Shown: positions 51,070 to 60,750 of the stretch, in pieces
Position numbering within the stretch: position 1 is the first letter of the stretch
How the letters are laid out: each line of letters starts with the position of its first letter
Assembly: GCA_965279355.1 (NCBI GenBank)
Contig: OZ257155.1
Location: 3,286,001-3,350,000 of the forward strand
Direction of reading: 5' to 3'
Length of the DNA stretch: 64,000 bases
Origin: G965279355 sp965279355
Lineage (GTDB): Bacteria > Pseudomonadota > Alphaproteobacteria > CACIAM-22H2
Made by a program: the position numbers and the translations under genes
The notes under the pieces: model-generated
Told to the model about the DNA's origin: nothing
The model's input: the letters and a program-made list of their open reading frames with translations, nothing else
Database searches by the model: none

Positions 51070-51543
51070 ATGGCGCTTGAACTGCTCGAACACTTCACGA
51101 TCCGTTGTCGGGACATGGAGGTCACGCGCGATTTCTACCGCGACGTGCTCGGCTTTCCCGTCGGCCCGCGGCCGCCCCTGAAATTCGTCGGCTACTGGCT
51201 TTACTGTGGCGACAAGCCAACGGTGCATCTGGTGAAGGGCGACGATCCGACGGCACTGGAATCGAGCGCCACCCTTGTCGGCAAGGAACAGGCGATGATG
51301 GAGCCTGGCCCGCGCACCGGCGCGCTCGATCATATCGCCTTTCGCGGCATCGATCCCGACGAGATGATGGCGCGGCTGGATCGTATGAAGGTCCGCTACG
51401 AGCACAACGTCGCGGTCGGCGGCAGATTGCGCCAGATCTTCGTCGAAGATCCCAACGGCGTGATCATCGAACTCAACTATCCGGACCAGGATCCGGAAAA
51501 ATCGGCGCGGTTTGTGAAGAAGACGGCCGCATCGGCGGCATAA
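51070..51543 (+). CDS. VOC family protein
   Basis: 157 aa. LEHFTIRCRDMEVTRDFYRD with the metal His, LDHIAFRGIDPDEMMARLDR (second His) and FVEDPNGVIIELNYPD with the terminal Glu. This arrangement matches extradiol dioxygenase/glyoxalase-like VOC proteins. GGAGA before ATG 51070. The gene is 97 nt upstream of the methionine-synthase-like gene. Confidence 0.88.
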   Translation: MALELLEHFTIRCRDMEVTRDFYRDVLGFPVGPRPPLKFVGYWLYCGDKPTVHLVKGDDPTALESSATLVGKEQAMMEPGPRTGALDHIAFRGIDPDEMMARLDRMKVRYEHNVAVGGRLRQIFVEDPNGVIIELNYPDQDPEKSARFVKKTAASAA

Positions 51544-51640
51544 CGCCGGGCTGCGGCGCCGCAAGGCGCAAAGAAACAATAGAAAATCCGCATCCGGCCT
51601 CGTGCCGGCATGACGGGATCAATCAGGGAGAGCAGAACGC

Positions 51641-52666
51641 ATGTTGCGCACAACGATTGCCGGCTCGTTGCCGAAACCCGGCTGGCTGGCCGAACCTCTG
51701 AAACTGTGGGCGCCGTGGAAGCTCGAAGGGGTCGCTCGCGACGAAGGGAAGCGGGATGCCGTGCTGGTCTGGCTCAAGCTGCAGGAAGAATGCGGCATCG
51801 ACGTCGTGACCGACGGCGAGCAGGGACGCCAGCATTTCGTCCACGGGTTTCTTGAAAAGGTCGGTGGTATCGATTTTTCGAAGCGCCAGGAAATCGGCAT
51901 CCGCAACAATCGCTACAAGGCGGTTTGCCCAACGGTCACCGGGCCGATCCGCCGCACGGCCGCGGTGCATGGCAGCGAAGCGAAATTCGCCCGCGCCCAT
52001 ACCGATCACAAGCTCAAATTCACGTTGCCGGGGCCGATGACGATCGTCGATACGCTGGCCGACGAGCATTACGGCGACCGCCGCAATATGGCGATGGCGT
52101 TCGCCGAAGCGCTCAATGAGGAGGCGCTGGAACTGGAAGCGGCCGGCGTCGATGTCATTCAGTTCGATGAGCCGGCGTTCAATGTCTATTTCGACGAACT
52201 CGGCACCTGGGGAATTTCGACTTTGGAACGCGCCGCGCGCGGGCTGCGCTGCACGACTGCCGTGCATATCTGCTACGGCTACGGCATTCCCGCCAATATC
52301 GAGTGGAAAAAGAATCTCGGCGACCAGTGGCGGCAATACGAGACGGTGTTTCCGCTGCTGGCGAAATCCGCGATCGGTCAGATTTCGCTGGAATGCATCC
52401 ATTCAAAAGTGCCGCTGGAACTGCTCGGCCTTCTGAAAGGCAAGGACGTTCAGGTCGGTGCCATCGACGTGGCAAGCGACAGGATCGAAACGCCGGAAGA
52501 CGTGGCCACCGTGATCCGGGCCGCGATGAAATATGTGCCGCCGGAGAAACTCTATCCCAGCACGAATTGCGGCATGGCACCGATGAGCCGCGATGTTGCC
52601 GCCGGCAAGCTCAGGGCGCTTGGGGCTGGCGCGGCTCTGGTGCGCAGGGAACTTGCCGGAAAATAG
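51641..52666 (+). CDS. short cobalamin-independent methionine synthase-like protein
   Basis: 341 aa, only the MetE C-terminal barrel. Zinc ligands in MetE order: CTTAVHICYG (His-x-Cys), ISLECIHSK (Glu) and STNCGMAPM (Cys). The N-terminal half of full MetE is absent. Short homologues act as core methionine synthases that take methyl groups from donors other than methyl-folate, or as other methyl-transfer enzymes. No DUF1852 (MesX) partner is nearby. GGGAGAG before ATG. Confidence 0.85.
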   Translation: MLRTTIAGSLPKPGWLAEPLKLWAPWKLEGVARDEGKRDAVLVWLKLQEECGIDVVTDGEQGRQHFVHGFLEKVGGIDFSKRQEIGIRNNRYKAVCPTVTGPIRRTAAVHGSEAKFARAHTDHKLKFTLPGPMTIVDTLADEHYGDRRNMAMAFAEALNEEALELEAAGVDVIQFDEPAFNVYFDELGTWGISTLERAARGLRCTTAVHICYGYGIPANIEWKKNLGDQWRQYETVFPLLAKSAIGQISLECIHSKVPLELLGLLKGKDVQVGAIDVASDRIETPEDVATVIRAAMKYVPPEKLYPSTNCGMAPMSRDVAAGKLRALGAGAALVRRELAGK

Positions 52667-52689
52667 CAGGCCCGGATACCGGCCTCTAG

Positions 52690-54822
52690 TCAGCCGGCAA
52701 GGACACGCGCATCGTTTGTGCGGGCAAGGGCCGAATGCACTGCGTCTGCAAGCTCGGCCTGCCGGAACGGCTTACGCAACCGGGGCAGCGCCAGGGTATG
52801 CTCCGGCAACTCGGCGTGGCCCGAAGCCAGGATGATCGGCATCGAAGGCCGCTTTGCACGGATACGTTCCGCCAGCTGCAGGCCTGTCATGTGCGGCATC
52901 AGCTGATCGGTAATGACAAGATCGACGTTCTGCTTGTCCAGAATGGACAGGGCGGCGGTGCCGGAGCCTGCTTCCACCGCCACATGGCCGTCCTCGCGGA
53001 GCATCTCGGCGGTGCTGGCGAGGACTAGCTCGTCGTCGTCGACGACCAGGATCGTCGCCGGCGGTGCGGACCGCGCACTAGCGGGTTCTCCGGCGGCTTC
53101 AGCTTTCTGCGCCTGGGGCGCTGTTTCGCCTTTGGGTAACCAAAGCTCCGCCGTCGTACCGCTGCCGGACTGGCTGGTCATGCGGAAAGCGCCGCCGGAT
53201 TGCTGGGCAAGTCCCTGCACCATGGAAAGGCCCAGCCCCGTGCCTTTGCCGACGCCCTTGGTCGTGAAGAACGGTTCCGTCGCCTTGGCGAGCGTCTGGA
53301 CATCCATGCCGGTGCCGGTATCGATAACCGAAATACGGACGTAATCCCCGCTGCGCAGCTCGTGGTCCTCCGGTCCCGCATGAACTTCGCTGGCGCGGAT
53401 CGTGACGGTACCGCCTTGCGGCATGGCGTCCCGCGCATTCACGATAAGATTGACCAGCGCCAGTTCAAGCTGGTGCTGGTCGACTTTCGCCGGTGCCAGG
53501 CGCGGCGGGAAAACCGCTTCGATACGGATGTCGGGTCCCAGGGAGCGGCGCAGGAGGTCCTGCACGCTGGCGACGACCACCGGGATCTCGACATCGCTTG
53601 GCGACAGATCCTGCTGGCGCGCAAAGGCAAGCAGCCGTTGGGTCAGCGATGCGCCGCGCTCGGCGCCGCGCATCGCGCGGTCGAGGAATGGAAGAACCTC
53701 CGTGTCGGTTTTTATACGTCGCCGTACGATGGAAATGTTTCCGAGCACGATCGCCAGCAGATTGTTGAAGTCATGCGCGATGCCCCCGGTGAGCTGGCCA
53801 ATGCTTTGCATCTTCTCGGCGCGAAACAGGCGTTGCTCGGCTTTGAGCCGCTGGTCCGTCTGTTCCCGCAACTGAATCAGCGCTTCCTGCTCCGCGCGTG
53901 CGCGGCGGATTGCCAGTGCCGACACCAGCAGCAGGGCCAGCGCCGCCGCCAGGGCGAGCAAGCCGTAGTGGGTCACGTTCTGTACCCATTGCTTGCGAAT
54001 GGCGGCCAGATCAAGACCGAAAGAAACATAGACGGGATAACCCATGACCTTGCGGTAGGCGACCAGCCGGTCACGGCCGTCCAGCGGCGACCGGAAAAAA
54101 TGCCGGCCGCTTTCCGACCCGGTGGCAATGGCCAGCATGAGGGGACTGTCCGATGGCAGCGGGGGCAGTTCGCCCTGCCAGTTCGAGCGGGACAGGATTC
54201 GGCCGTCGTCGAGGATCATCAGTGCCGTATTGGGAATGTCCGGCGCGGCCTCCGCGAAAAAGGCCGCGAAGTATTCCGGGCTCAGCGACAGATGAAGCGT
54301 GCCGTCGAACGCGCCATCGGCAGCCGTCTTGCGACGGCTGAGGGCAAAGGACGATCTGCGGGTCACCCGGCTGGTGAAGGCTGCGCTGATATAAGTTCCA
54401 ACGTCCGCCGTTCGATGGACTGTGAAGAAATCGCGGTCACGAATCGATTGCGTGCGATCCCATTCCAGTACGCTGCCGGCTTCCGCGACGCCGTCCCTGT
54501 CGGTTACCCAGGCTGCGACGACGTGCGGCATGCGTTCCGCGAGGTCCTTCAGGAACAGGCTGGTTTCCGGCTTCTTGATCTCATCCCAGCTCAGCGGCCG
54601 GGTATAGGCATCCATGGTGGCAAGGATCAGTTCGCCTGTATCGAACACCCGGCGCGCATGCTGATCCAGAATCGAGACGGTCCGTTCGACGGTTTTCTCA
54701 GCCGAGCGCATCTCGTCGTTGCGGTTGGACCAGGCGGCGATAAGGAACACCGCAAGTGGTACCAGGATCGAGAATGCAAGCAGCAGCCAATACTGTCGTG
54801 GGACCGGCGTCTTGCCGAGCAT
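52690..54822 (-). CDS. hybrid sensor histidine kinase
   Basis: 710 aa. Signal anchor helix (LLLAFSILVPLAVFLIAAW), periplasmic sensor of about 250 residues (dCache-like) and a second helix LLALAAALALLLVSALAI; then HisKA GGIAHDFNNLLAIVLGN, HATPase (GKGTGLGLSMVQGLAQQSGG) and a C-terminal receiver with DLVITDQLMPHMTG. It autophosphorylates and passes phosphate to its own receiver. No DNA-binding regulator is adjacent. I chose ATG 54822; GTG 54828 is also possible. Confidence 0.92.
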   Translation of the reverse strand: MLGKTPVPRQYWLLLAFSILVPLAVFLIAAWSNRNDEMRSAEKTVERTVSILDQHARRVFDTGELILATMDAYTRPLSWDEIKKPETSLFLKDLAERMPHVVAAWVTDRDGVAEAGSVLEWDRTQSIRDRDFFTVHRTADVGTYISAAFTSRVTRRSSFALSRRKTAADGAFDGTLHLSLSPEYFAAFFAEAAPDIPNTALMILDDGRILSRSNWQGELPPLPSDSPLMLAIATGSESGRHFFRSPLDGRDRLVAYRKVMGYPVYVSFGLDLAAIRKQWVQNVTHYGLLALAAALALLLVSALAIRRARAEQEALIQLREQTDQRLKAEQRLFRAEKMQSIGQLTGGIAHDFNNLLAIVLGNISIVRRRIKTDTEVLPFLDRAMRGAERGASLTQRLLAFARQQDLSPSDVEIPVVVASVQDLLRRSLGPDIRIEAVFPPRLAPAKVDQHQLELALVNLIVNARDAMPQGGTVTIRASEVHAGPEDHELRSGDYVRISVIDTGTGMDVQTLAKATEPFFTTKGVGKGTGLGLSMVQGLAQQSGGAFRMTSQSGSGTTAELWLPKGETAPQAQKAEAAGEPASARSAPPATILVVDDDELVLASTAEMLREDGHVAVEAGSGTAALSILDKQNVDLVITDQLMPHMTGLQLAERIRAKRPSMPIILASGHAELPEHTLALPRLRKPFRQAELADAVHSALARTNDARVLAG

Positions 54823-55007
54823 TCGCACTCTTGCCCTTTGATTTTATTAAGAGACGCCATGTCCGATGGCGCTGCACTGTAAGCGGCTTACTTCATCAGG
54901 ATCAATGGGATTGCGAACTCAGGATAACTACTGAGTTTCTTGGAGGGTTGACCCTAGTGGCGGTCCCGAATGCGCCAGATCACTCAGGGGATGTGAAAAT
55001 CCGGCGC

Positions 55008-55856
55008 CTAGACATCACCCGCAGCGTTCCAGCCCTCGCGTGTCCCGCGATGCAGGACGGCATCGCCAGGTGCGATATCGCCGGCCCCGTAATCCGTTAA
55101 CGATGCCAGTTGCTGATAGTAGGACGTGAAGTCCGGGCGCGTGGCGTCGAACAACTGGTCGAAGCTGTCGATCACGAAATAGGTCTTCTGAAACGTATCG
55201 ATGCGATAGCGGGTGCGCATGATGCGCAGCAAATCGAACCCGATCCGGTTAGGGGCGTCGCTCTCAAGGCAGTAGATCGACTCGCCTTTCGACGAGACGA
55301 TGCCGGATCCGTAGATGCGCAGCCCTTCCTTTGTGCGCAACAGGCCAAATTCCACCGTGTACCAGTAAAGCCGCGCCAGCCGGGGCAGCGCACCGAGGCT
55401 GAGCGCCTTCAGGCCGCCCTCGCCGAACGCCTGCAGGTAATCGGCGAAAACCGGATTCATCAGCATCGGCACGTGGCCGAACAGATCGTGGAAGACATCC
55501 GGTTCCTGCAGATAATCCATCTGCGCCGCGCTGCGGATCCACCACGTCGCCGGGAAGCGCCGCGCCGCGAGATGCCGGAAAAACACATCGTCGGGTAGCA
55601 GGCCTGGAACCGCGACGATGCGCCAGCCGGTCGCGCGTTCGAGCACGTCGCTCAGAATGTCGAAACGGGGGATGGCATCGGCGGCGATCCCCAACCCCTC
55701 GACACCTGAAAGAAATTCACGGCAGGCGCGGCCGCGCAGTATGGCCGCCTGGCGGTCGAACAGGACGCGCCAGCGCGCATGATCGGATTGTGTCAGCCGA
55801 TCATAGGGCTGATCGAGCGTGTGGTCCGGGCGGACCGGGAGGTCGGTGGCGACCAT
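55008..55856 (-). CDS. phhA: phenylalanine 4-monooxygenase
   Basis: 282 aa, usual bacterial length. Iron ligands in EPDVFHDLFGHVPML (two His) and YWYTVEFGLL (Glu). It hydroxylates phenylalanine to tyrosine with a tetrahydropterin, recycled by PhhB encoded about 51 kb away at 3783. In many proteobacteria phhA and phhB are adjacent; here they are not. ATG 55856. Confidence 0.95.
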   Translation of the reverse strand: MVATDLPVRPDHTLDQPYDRLTQSDHARWRVLFDRQAAILRGRACREFLSGVEGLGIAADAIPRFDILSDVLERATGWRIVAVPGLLPDDVFFRHLAARRFPATWWIRSAAQMDYLQEPDVFHDLFGHVPMLMNPVFADYLQAFGEGGLKALSLGALPRLARLYWYTVEFGLLRTKEGLRIYGSGIVSSKGESIYCLESDAPNRIGFDLLRIMRTRYRIDTFQKTYFVIDSFDQLFDATRPDFTSYYQQLASLTDYGAGDIAPGDAVLHRGTREGWNAAGDV

Positions 55857-55981
55857 GGTCCTTATGTGGGAACCAGGACGCCGCCGGCAAGTCTCGCGCC
55901 GTTGATAGCGTCAATTTCTTCTGCGAACTGGCGCGGCGACTGCTCTGAAGACCGGCGTTCGATCCTGAAGACGAACGAAAA

Positions 55982-56007
55982 AGGGCCATGCCTTGCGGCA
56001 TGGCCCT
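55982..56007 (-). terminator. intrinsic terminator of the second MetE-like gene
   Basis: AGGGCCATGCC TTGC GGCATGGCCCT; on the minus strand the stem is followed by TTTTTCG. 26 nt after the stop at 56034. Confidence 0.8.
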
Positions 56008-56033
56008 GATCGATTGGCGTCAGGCGTGCGTGT

Positions 56034-57155
56034 TCAGGTATCGCCCCAGACTTCACGCGCGGTGTCGGCGATCAGTTTCAGCTTGGCGACCTGCACGTCG
56101 TAGGTCACCGCGTTGCCTTCGACGGTGGACGAGAAGCCGCATTGCGGCGACAGGCAGATCTGGTCGAGCGGCACGAACTTTGCCGCCTCGTCGATGCGGC
56201 GCTTGAGGTCGTCCTTTTTCTCCAGCTCCGCCTTCTTGGTGGTGACGAGGCCGAGCACGACCATCTTGCCCTTGGGAACGAACCGTAGCGGTTCGAAACC
56301 GCCGGAGCGAGAATCGTCGAACTCCAGAAAGAACCCGTCGACCTTCAGCTCGTTGAACAGCGCCTCGGCGACGAAATCGTATCCGCCTTCGGCAACCCAC
56401 GAGGAGCGGAAATTGCCGCGGCAGAGATGGGTGGTGACCGACATGTCGGCAGGCTTGTTCTGCAGCGCATCGTTCATGACCTTGATGTAGGTCAGATGCT
56501 GATTTTGCGCGTCGCCGCCCAGCTTCTTGATGTATTCGCGCTGATTGGGATCGTTGAGATAGGCAAGGCTGGTGTCGTCGAGCTGCAGATAGGTGCAGCC
56601 GATCTTGTGCAGCGCCGCCACTTCATCCGCATAGGCCTTGCCGAGATCGACCCAGAACTGGCTGAGGTCGGGATACACCTTCTCGTCGATCGCCGCGCGG
56701 CCGCCGCGATAGTGCATCATCGAGGGCGAGGGGATTGTCAGTTTGGCCGTCGTCTTGGCCGTCTGCTTCACGAAGAGGAAATCGTCGGCGAAGATCGGCT
56801 GGGTGAGCCTGATCTTCTCGGCCACCTGCAGGGCCGCCGGCGTGAATTCGATCGTGCCGCCTTCGTTCTTGAACTGGACCTTGAGGTTGTCCTGGACCTT
56901 CTTCACGCCGCCGATCTGGTAGAGGAAGTCCATGTGCCAGGAGCCGCGGCGCATTTCGCCGTCGGTGGCCAGCTTGAGGCCTACTTCTTCCTGCATGCGG
57001 ATCGCGTGGCGGATGGCAACGTCTTCGAGGCCGCGCAGCTCGAAGGCATTGAGTTCGCCCTTCTTGAACTGCTCGCGGGCCGCAAGCAGCTCCTTGGGAC
57101 GAAGAAGGCTGCCGACATGATCGGCGCGGAACGGCGGCTTGGTGCGTGCGGCCAT
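56034..57155 (-). CDS. short cobalamin-independent methionine synthase-like protein (YxjG/YxjH type)
   Basis: 373 aa. RADHVGSLLRPKELLAAREQ is the usual N-terminus of the YxjG type. Zinc ligands TTHLCRGNFR (His-x-Cys), FFLEFDDS (Glu) and LSPQCGFSS (Cys) are intact. It is again the C-terminal barrel alone. In Firmicutes YxjG/YxjH genes are SAM-riboswitch regulated; no such leader is recognisable here. It differs from the gene at 51641, so it is not a recent duplicate. Confidence 0.88.
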   Translation of the reverse strand: MAARTKPPFRADHVGSLLRPKELLAAREQFKKGELNAFELRGLEDVAIRHAIRMQEEVGLKLATDGEMRRGSWHMDFLYQIGGVKKVQDNLKVQFKNEGGTIEFTPAALQVAEKIRLTQPIFADDFLFVKQTAKTTAKLTIPSPSMMHYRGGRAAIDEKVYPDLSQFWVDLGKAYADEVAALHKIGCTYLQLDDTSLAYLNDPNQREYIKKLGGDAQNQHLTYIKVMNDALQNKPADMSVTTHLCRGNFRSSWVAEGGYDFVAEALFNELKVDGFFLEFDDSRSGGFEPLRFVPKGKMVVLGLVTTKKAELEKKDDLKRRIDEAAKFVPLDQICLSPQCGFSSTVEGNAVTYDVQVAKLKLIADTAREVWGDT

Positions 57156-57300
57156 CGAAATCCCCTAACTTATTGAGTTATCCCGTCAAACGGTTGCGTT
57201 AACCAACCATGGGGAGAGTATACGGGGCTGCGAACGAAGGAAAGTATCTCGCAACCACCTGCCCGGCATTCAGACGTAGGAATGGCCGGTGGGGGCCAGA

Positions 57301-57333
57301 AAAAAGGGCGGTCTGACGCAAGCCAGACCGCCC
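57301..57333 (-). terminator. intrinsic terminator
   Basis: GGGCGGTCTG ACGCAAGC CAGACCGCCC with TTTTTT following on the minus strand; 28 nt after the stop of the peptidoglycan-binding gene. Confidence 0.85.
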
Positions 57334-57361
57334 CTGTCTTTTCAGGGCCGAAGGCTTTCGA

Positions 57362-57724
57362 TCAGCGCTCGGATGGACTGCCGCTCCCGGACGCCTCGGT
57401 GTCCGTGCTGTCGAACCGCGATGAAGGTTCGTCGCTGACGCGACCGGCATTTTCATCGATGCCGAGCGCCGACGTGGTTTGCGGGTTGAGGCTGCCTGTG
57501 GCGTCGAGGCCCTGCTGCTTCTGAAATTCGCGGACAGCCGATATCGTGCGGTTGCCCCACACACCATCAATTTCACCTGGATTGAAGCCCTTCTGGCTCA
57601 GGGCCTGCTGAACGTCGCGGACATGCTCGGGGCTCTGGATCCCGGCCCCGCTCGTCTGCTCGGCGACGGCGGCGGGAATCGCGATCATGCCGGCAAGGGC
57701 GGTCGCGAGAAGAATGCGCTTCAT
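57362..57724 (-). CDS. secreted peptidoglycan-binding domain protein
   Basis: 120 aa. Signal peptide (KRILLATALAGMIAIPAAVA) and one PG_binding_1 module: VRDVQQALSQKGFNPGEIDG and VWGNRTISAVREFQKQQGLD. A Ser/Asp/Glu-rich tail follows. It is periplasmic and likely sticks to the cell wall. ATG 57724 with GAGG 8 nt upstream. A tandem TGAGCGAAC motif lies 55 nt upstream. Confidence 0.85.
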   Translation of the reverse strand: MKRILLATALAGMIAIPAAVAEQTSGAGIQSPEHVRDVQQALSQKGFNPGEIDGVWGNRTISAVREFQKQQGLDATGSLNPQTTSALGIDENAGRVSDEPSSRFDSTDTEASGSGSPSER

Positions 57725-58008
57725 GGTTTGCCTCACTTTCCTGGTGTTTCGGGCCAACCCAGCCCGCTGCTGCCCCCGGTTCGCTCAGTTCGCTCAACTT
57801 TCCTATGATTCTGAAACTCAAGCCGACCTAACGACCCCCTCGGACCGTCGTTCCGGCCCCGGCCGTTAAAACGGGTTCATGTGCGGTAGCCCTGTCGAAT
57901 CTGCCTGATTCATCAAATAGATAGAATTTTAGCCAAATTCATAAACTATTAAAATGATTAGAAGATAATGAGGAATAGGCCACCTTTCCAAGAACCGGAA
58001 CCCGTGCC

Positions 58009-58260
58009 ATGAACGCCAGCGCCATCGCCGAATATCTGCGTCGACCCGTCAATTCCAGCCTGTCAGGGCAGGCCGACGAATCGTCGTTCGCGCTGCGCCA
58101 GGGCCAGCGGCAGGTGCAGACCGCGGCGCAGCCCATCGGACCGGAAGCCATCCCGCAGATCTTCGATATCAACGCCGTCCAGCTCGACATCGACGGTATG
58201 GGCGACCTCTCCAGCGGTACCGAGCAGCAGCAGGGTCCGCTAATCGATATCTCGATCTGA
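58009..58260 (+). CDS. small hydrophilic protein of unknown function, 83 aa
   Basis: Begins MNASAIAEYLRRPVNSSLSG and ends GPLIDISI, Gln-rich centre (QGQRQVQTAAQ). No signal peptide or membrane helix, no recognisable domain. The ribosome-binding site is weak. It sits after a 100-bp AT-rich stretch, so it is the nearest promoter-like region upstream. Could be spurious. Confidence 0.45.
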   Translation: MNASAIAEYLRRPVNSSLSGQADESSFALRQGQRQVQTAAQPIGPEAIPQIFDINAVQLDIDGMGDLSSGTEQQQGPLIDISI

Positions 58261-58386
58261 CCCCCGCAAAACAAAGTCATCAACTCTAGCGCTACGTTCG
58301 TAAGCGCGGCCCTTTGTGGAACTGCCGGGCGCACCGACCATTTAGCTGTGGTCGGCTGCCTGGCAACCACAGAAGGAATCCGCCAT

Positions 58387-58773
58387 ATGTTCGGACGTGT
58401 ATTGATTTCAGCCGCGATCGTCGCCCTCATGGCCGCGAGCGCCCCCGCTTTTGCACAGATGACGGCACCGCCCGGCGACCAGCGTCTGACCGCGCCGTCG
58501 GAACCGCGCGCGTCCGGCGGTTCGACCATGGGCACGGATCAGAATGCGACCCAACGCAGTTCCGGCGACCAGAACGTGCGCACCCGCTCCACGATCGAAC
58601 CCGGCAGTTCGCGCGACACGATGCGACAGGATGCCGGCAATACCCAGATGCGGTCCGGCAACCGCCCGCTCGACAACATCTCGGATCGCCTGAATGCCTG
58701 CATGCAGAAATCAGGCACCGAACGCCAGCCCTGTATCGATCAGGCGATCCAGCAGGCTCAGGCCGGCCGCTAA
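58387..58773 (+). CDS. small secreted protein, 128 aa
   Basis: Signal peptide MFGRVLISAAIVALMAASAP with cleavage after AFA. The mature part is Ser/Thr/Gly/Asn-rich (low complexity) up to residue 100, then LNACMQKSGTERQPCIDQAI with two cysteines. AAGGA 9 nt before ATG 58387. Family not recognised. Confidence 0.7.
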   Translation: MFGRVLISAAIVALMAASAPAFAQMTAPPGDQRLTAPSEPRASGGSTMGTDQNATQRSSGDQNVRTRSTIEPGSSRDTMRQDAGNTQMRSGNRPLDNISDRLNACMQKSGTERQPCIDQAIQQAQAGR

Positions 58774-58821
58774 CCCGGTGAAGGTCGTGCGCCGGCTGCT
58801 GCGGCGGCCGGCGCCGATCTT

Positions 58822-59868
58822 TCAGACCTTGAAGACGAGCCCCTGATCCGATGAGAGACGGACCCGGGCGCCGGGTGTCAGGTTGAGCTTCACGTACTGA
58901 CCCCGTGGCATCTCTGCCTCGACGATCTGCGGATCGCCCTGCGTTTCGATTTCCAACCGCACCGTTGGTCCGGCATCGGAGACAAAGCGAACGACTGCCG
59001 GACCGTCGGCAGCCGGCGTCACCCGGATGTCATGCGGCCGGATGAAGACCTGAATGGCGCCAGTCGTGCCTGCGCCAGCCTCGATTCCCTCAAGCTGCAC
59101 GGCAGGATGATGCGCACGGCCGCCCCGCAATTCGGAAGGCAACCGGTTGGTGCGCCCCAGGAACTGGTAGACGAACGGATTGGCGGGACGTTCGTAGACA
59201 TCGACCGGCTTGCCGATCTGCTCGATCCGGCCCTGATTCATCACCACGACGCGGTCGGCGAGCTCCAGTGCTTCCTCCTGATCGTGCGTCACGAAGACGG
59301 TCGTCATGCCGGTCTCGTCGTGAATGCGCCGCAGCCACCGGCGCAGCTCCAGACGTACCTTCGCATCGAGCGCGCCGAAGGGCTCGTCCAGCAGCAACAC
59401 CTTCGGCTCGATGGCCAGCGCGCGCGCCAGCGCCACCCGTTGCCGCTGACCGCCCGACAGTTCATTCGGGTAGCGGTTGCCCAGCCAGTCGATCTGCACC
59501 AGCTTCAGCAGTTCATGAACACGGCGGTCGATTTCCTGCGGCGCGGGACGCTCCTGCCGCGGACGGACACGCAGGCCGAAGGCGACATTGTCGAACACCG
59601 TCATGTGGCGGAACAGCGCATAGTGCTGGAACACGAAACCGACGCGCCGCTCGCGGGCCCCGCTCGATGCCGCACTCTTGCCGTCGAACAGCACATCCCC
59701 GGCATCCGCCCATTCGAGACCGGCGATGATGCGCAGCAGGGTTGTCTTGCCCGAGCCCGACGGCCCGAGCAGCGCCAGCAATTCTCCCGGCTTCACACCG
59801 AGATCGACGCCACGCAGCGCGTTGAAGCTGCCAAAACTCTTTGTGACGGCGAGGACGTCGATGCTCAT
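58822..59868 (-). CDS. cysA: sulfate/thiosulfate ABC transporter ATP-binding protein
   Basis: 348 aa. Walker [13 protein letters not shown], signature [15 protein letters not shown], Walker [13 protein letters not shown], and a C-terminal TOBE-like region ([12 protein letters not shown]). It powers CysTW. ATG 59868. It is last of the operon sbp-cysT-cysW-cysA. Confidence 0.95.
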   Translation of the reverse strand: MSIDVLAVTKSFGSFNALRGVDLGVKPGELLALLGPSGSGKTTLLRIIAGLEWADAGDVLFDGKSAASSGARERRVGFVFQHYALFRHMTVFDNVAFGLRVRPRQERPAPQEIDRRVHELLKLVQIDWLGNRYPNELSGGQRQRVALARALAIEPKVLLLDEPFGALDAKVRLELRRWLRRIHDETGMTTVFVTHDQEEALELADRVVVMNQGRIEQIGKPVDVYERPANPFVYQFLGRTNRLPSELRGGRAHHPAVQLEGIEAGAGTTGAIQVFIRPHDIRVTPAADGPAVVRFVSDAGPTVRLEIETQGDPQIVEAEMPRGQYVKLNLTPGARVRLSSDQGLVFKV

Positions 59869-59879
59869 GCGAATTCCGT

Positions 59880-60749
59880 TCAAAGGGTCCGGCTGCGGGC
59901 GGTCTGGCCGATCCGCCATTCCAGCAGCGTCTTCATGACGAGTGTCACCAGCGCCAGGAGCGCCAGCAGAGAAGCAACCGCGAAGGCGGCGACGAAATTG
60001 TATTCGTTGTAGAGAATCTCGACATGCAGCGGCATGGTGTTGGTGAGGCCGCGGATGTGTCCGGAAACAACGGAGACGGCGCCAAACTCACCCATCGCGC
60101 GGGCGTTGCAGAGCAGCACGCCATAGAGCAGGCCCCATTTGATATTGGGCAGGGTGACGTACCACAGCGTCTGCCAGAAATTTGCACCGAGCACGACCGC
60201 GGCCTCTTCTTCCTCCGTGCCCTGTTCCTGCATCAGCGGGATCAGTTCGCGGGCGACGAATGGGAAAGTGACGAACACCGTCGCCAGGACAATGCCGGGA
60301 ACCGCGAAGACGATCTTGATGTCATGTTCGGCGAGCCACGGGCCGAGCCAACCCTGCAGACCGAAGAGGAGGACATAGACGAGACCGGAGATTACCGGCG
60401 ACACCGAGAACGGCAGGTCGATCAGGGTGATGAGCAGGCTCTTGCCGATGAATTCGAATTTTGCGATCGCCCAGGCCGCGATCACGCCGAAGACCAGGTT
60501 GAGTGGCACGGCGATGGCGGCCGTGATCAGCGTAAGCTGGATGGCGGCGACCGCATCCGGCTCGACCAGAGACTCAAGATAAGCACCGAATCCCTTGCGC
60601 AAAGCCTCGGCGAACACCGAAAGCAGCGGCAGTGCGATGAACAGGCCGAGAAAGGCGAACGAAATCGCCATCAGGATCAGGCGGATCTGCCAGGGCTCGC
60701 CGCGTGCGGCGATGGCCGGCGACGCCGGCTGCGTATCGGCGTTCTTCAT
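59880..60749 (-). CDS. cysW: sulfate/thiosulfate ABC transporter permease CysW
   Basis: 289 aa, six transmembrane helices. The permease EAA region [20 protein letters not shown] contacts CysA. The N-terminus is hydrophilic ([17 protein letters not shown]). ATG 60749, 1 nt after the cysT stop. Confidence 0.93.
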   Translation of the reverse strand: MKNADTQPASPAIAARGEPWQIRLILMAISFAFLGLFIALPLLSVFAEALRKGFGAYLESLVEPDAVAAIQLTLITAAIAVPLNLVFGVIAAWAIAKFEFIGKSLLITLIDLPFSVSPVISGLVYVLLFGLQGWLGPWLAEHDIKIVFAVPGIVLATVFVTFPFVARELIPLMQEQGTEEEEAAVVLGANFWQTLWYVTLPNIKWGLLYGVLLCNARAMGEFGAVSVVSGHIRGLTNTMPLHVEILYNEYNFVAAFAVASLLALLALVTLVMKTLLEWRIGQTARSRTL

Positions 60750-60750
60750 G

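Noticed and set aside
50819..51080. Two short frames on opposite strands
   Set aside because: They overlap each other, lack ribosome-binding sites and show no domain.
57156..57200. Possible SAM riboswitch before the YxjG-type gene
   Set aside because: Less than 50 nt of leader shows none of the conserved SAM-I or SAM-II segments.
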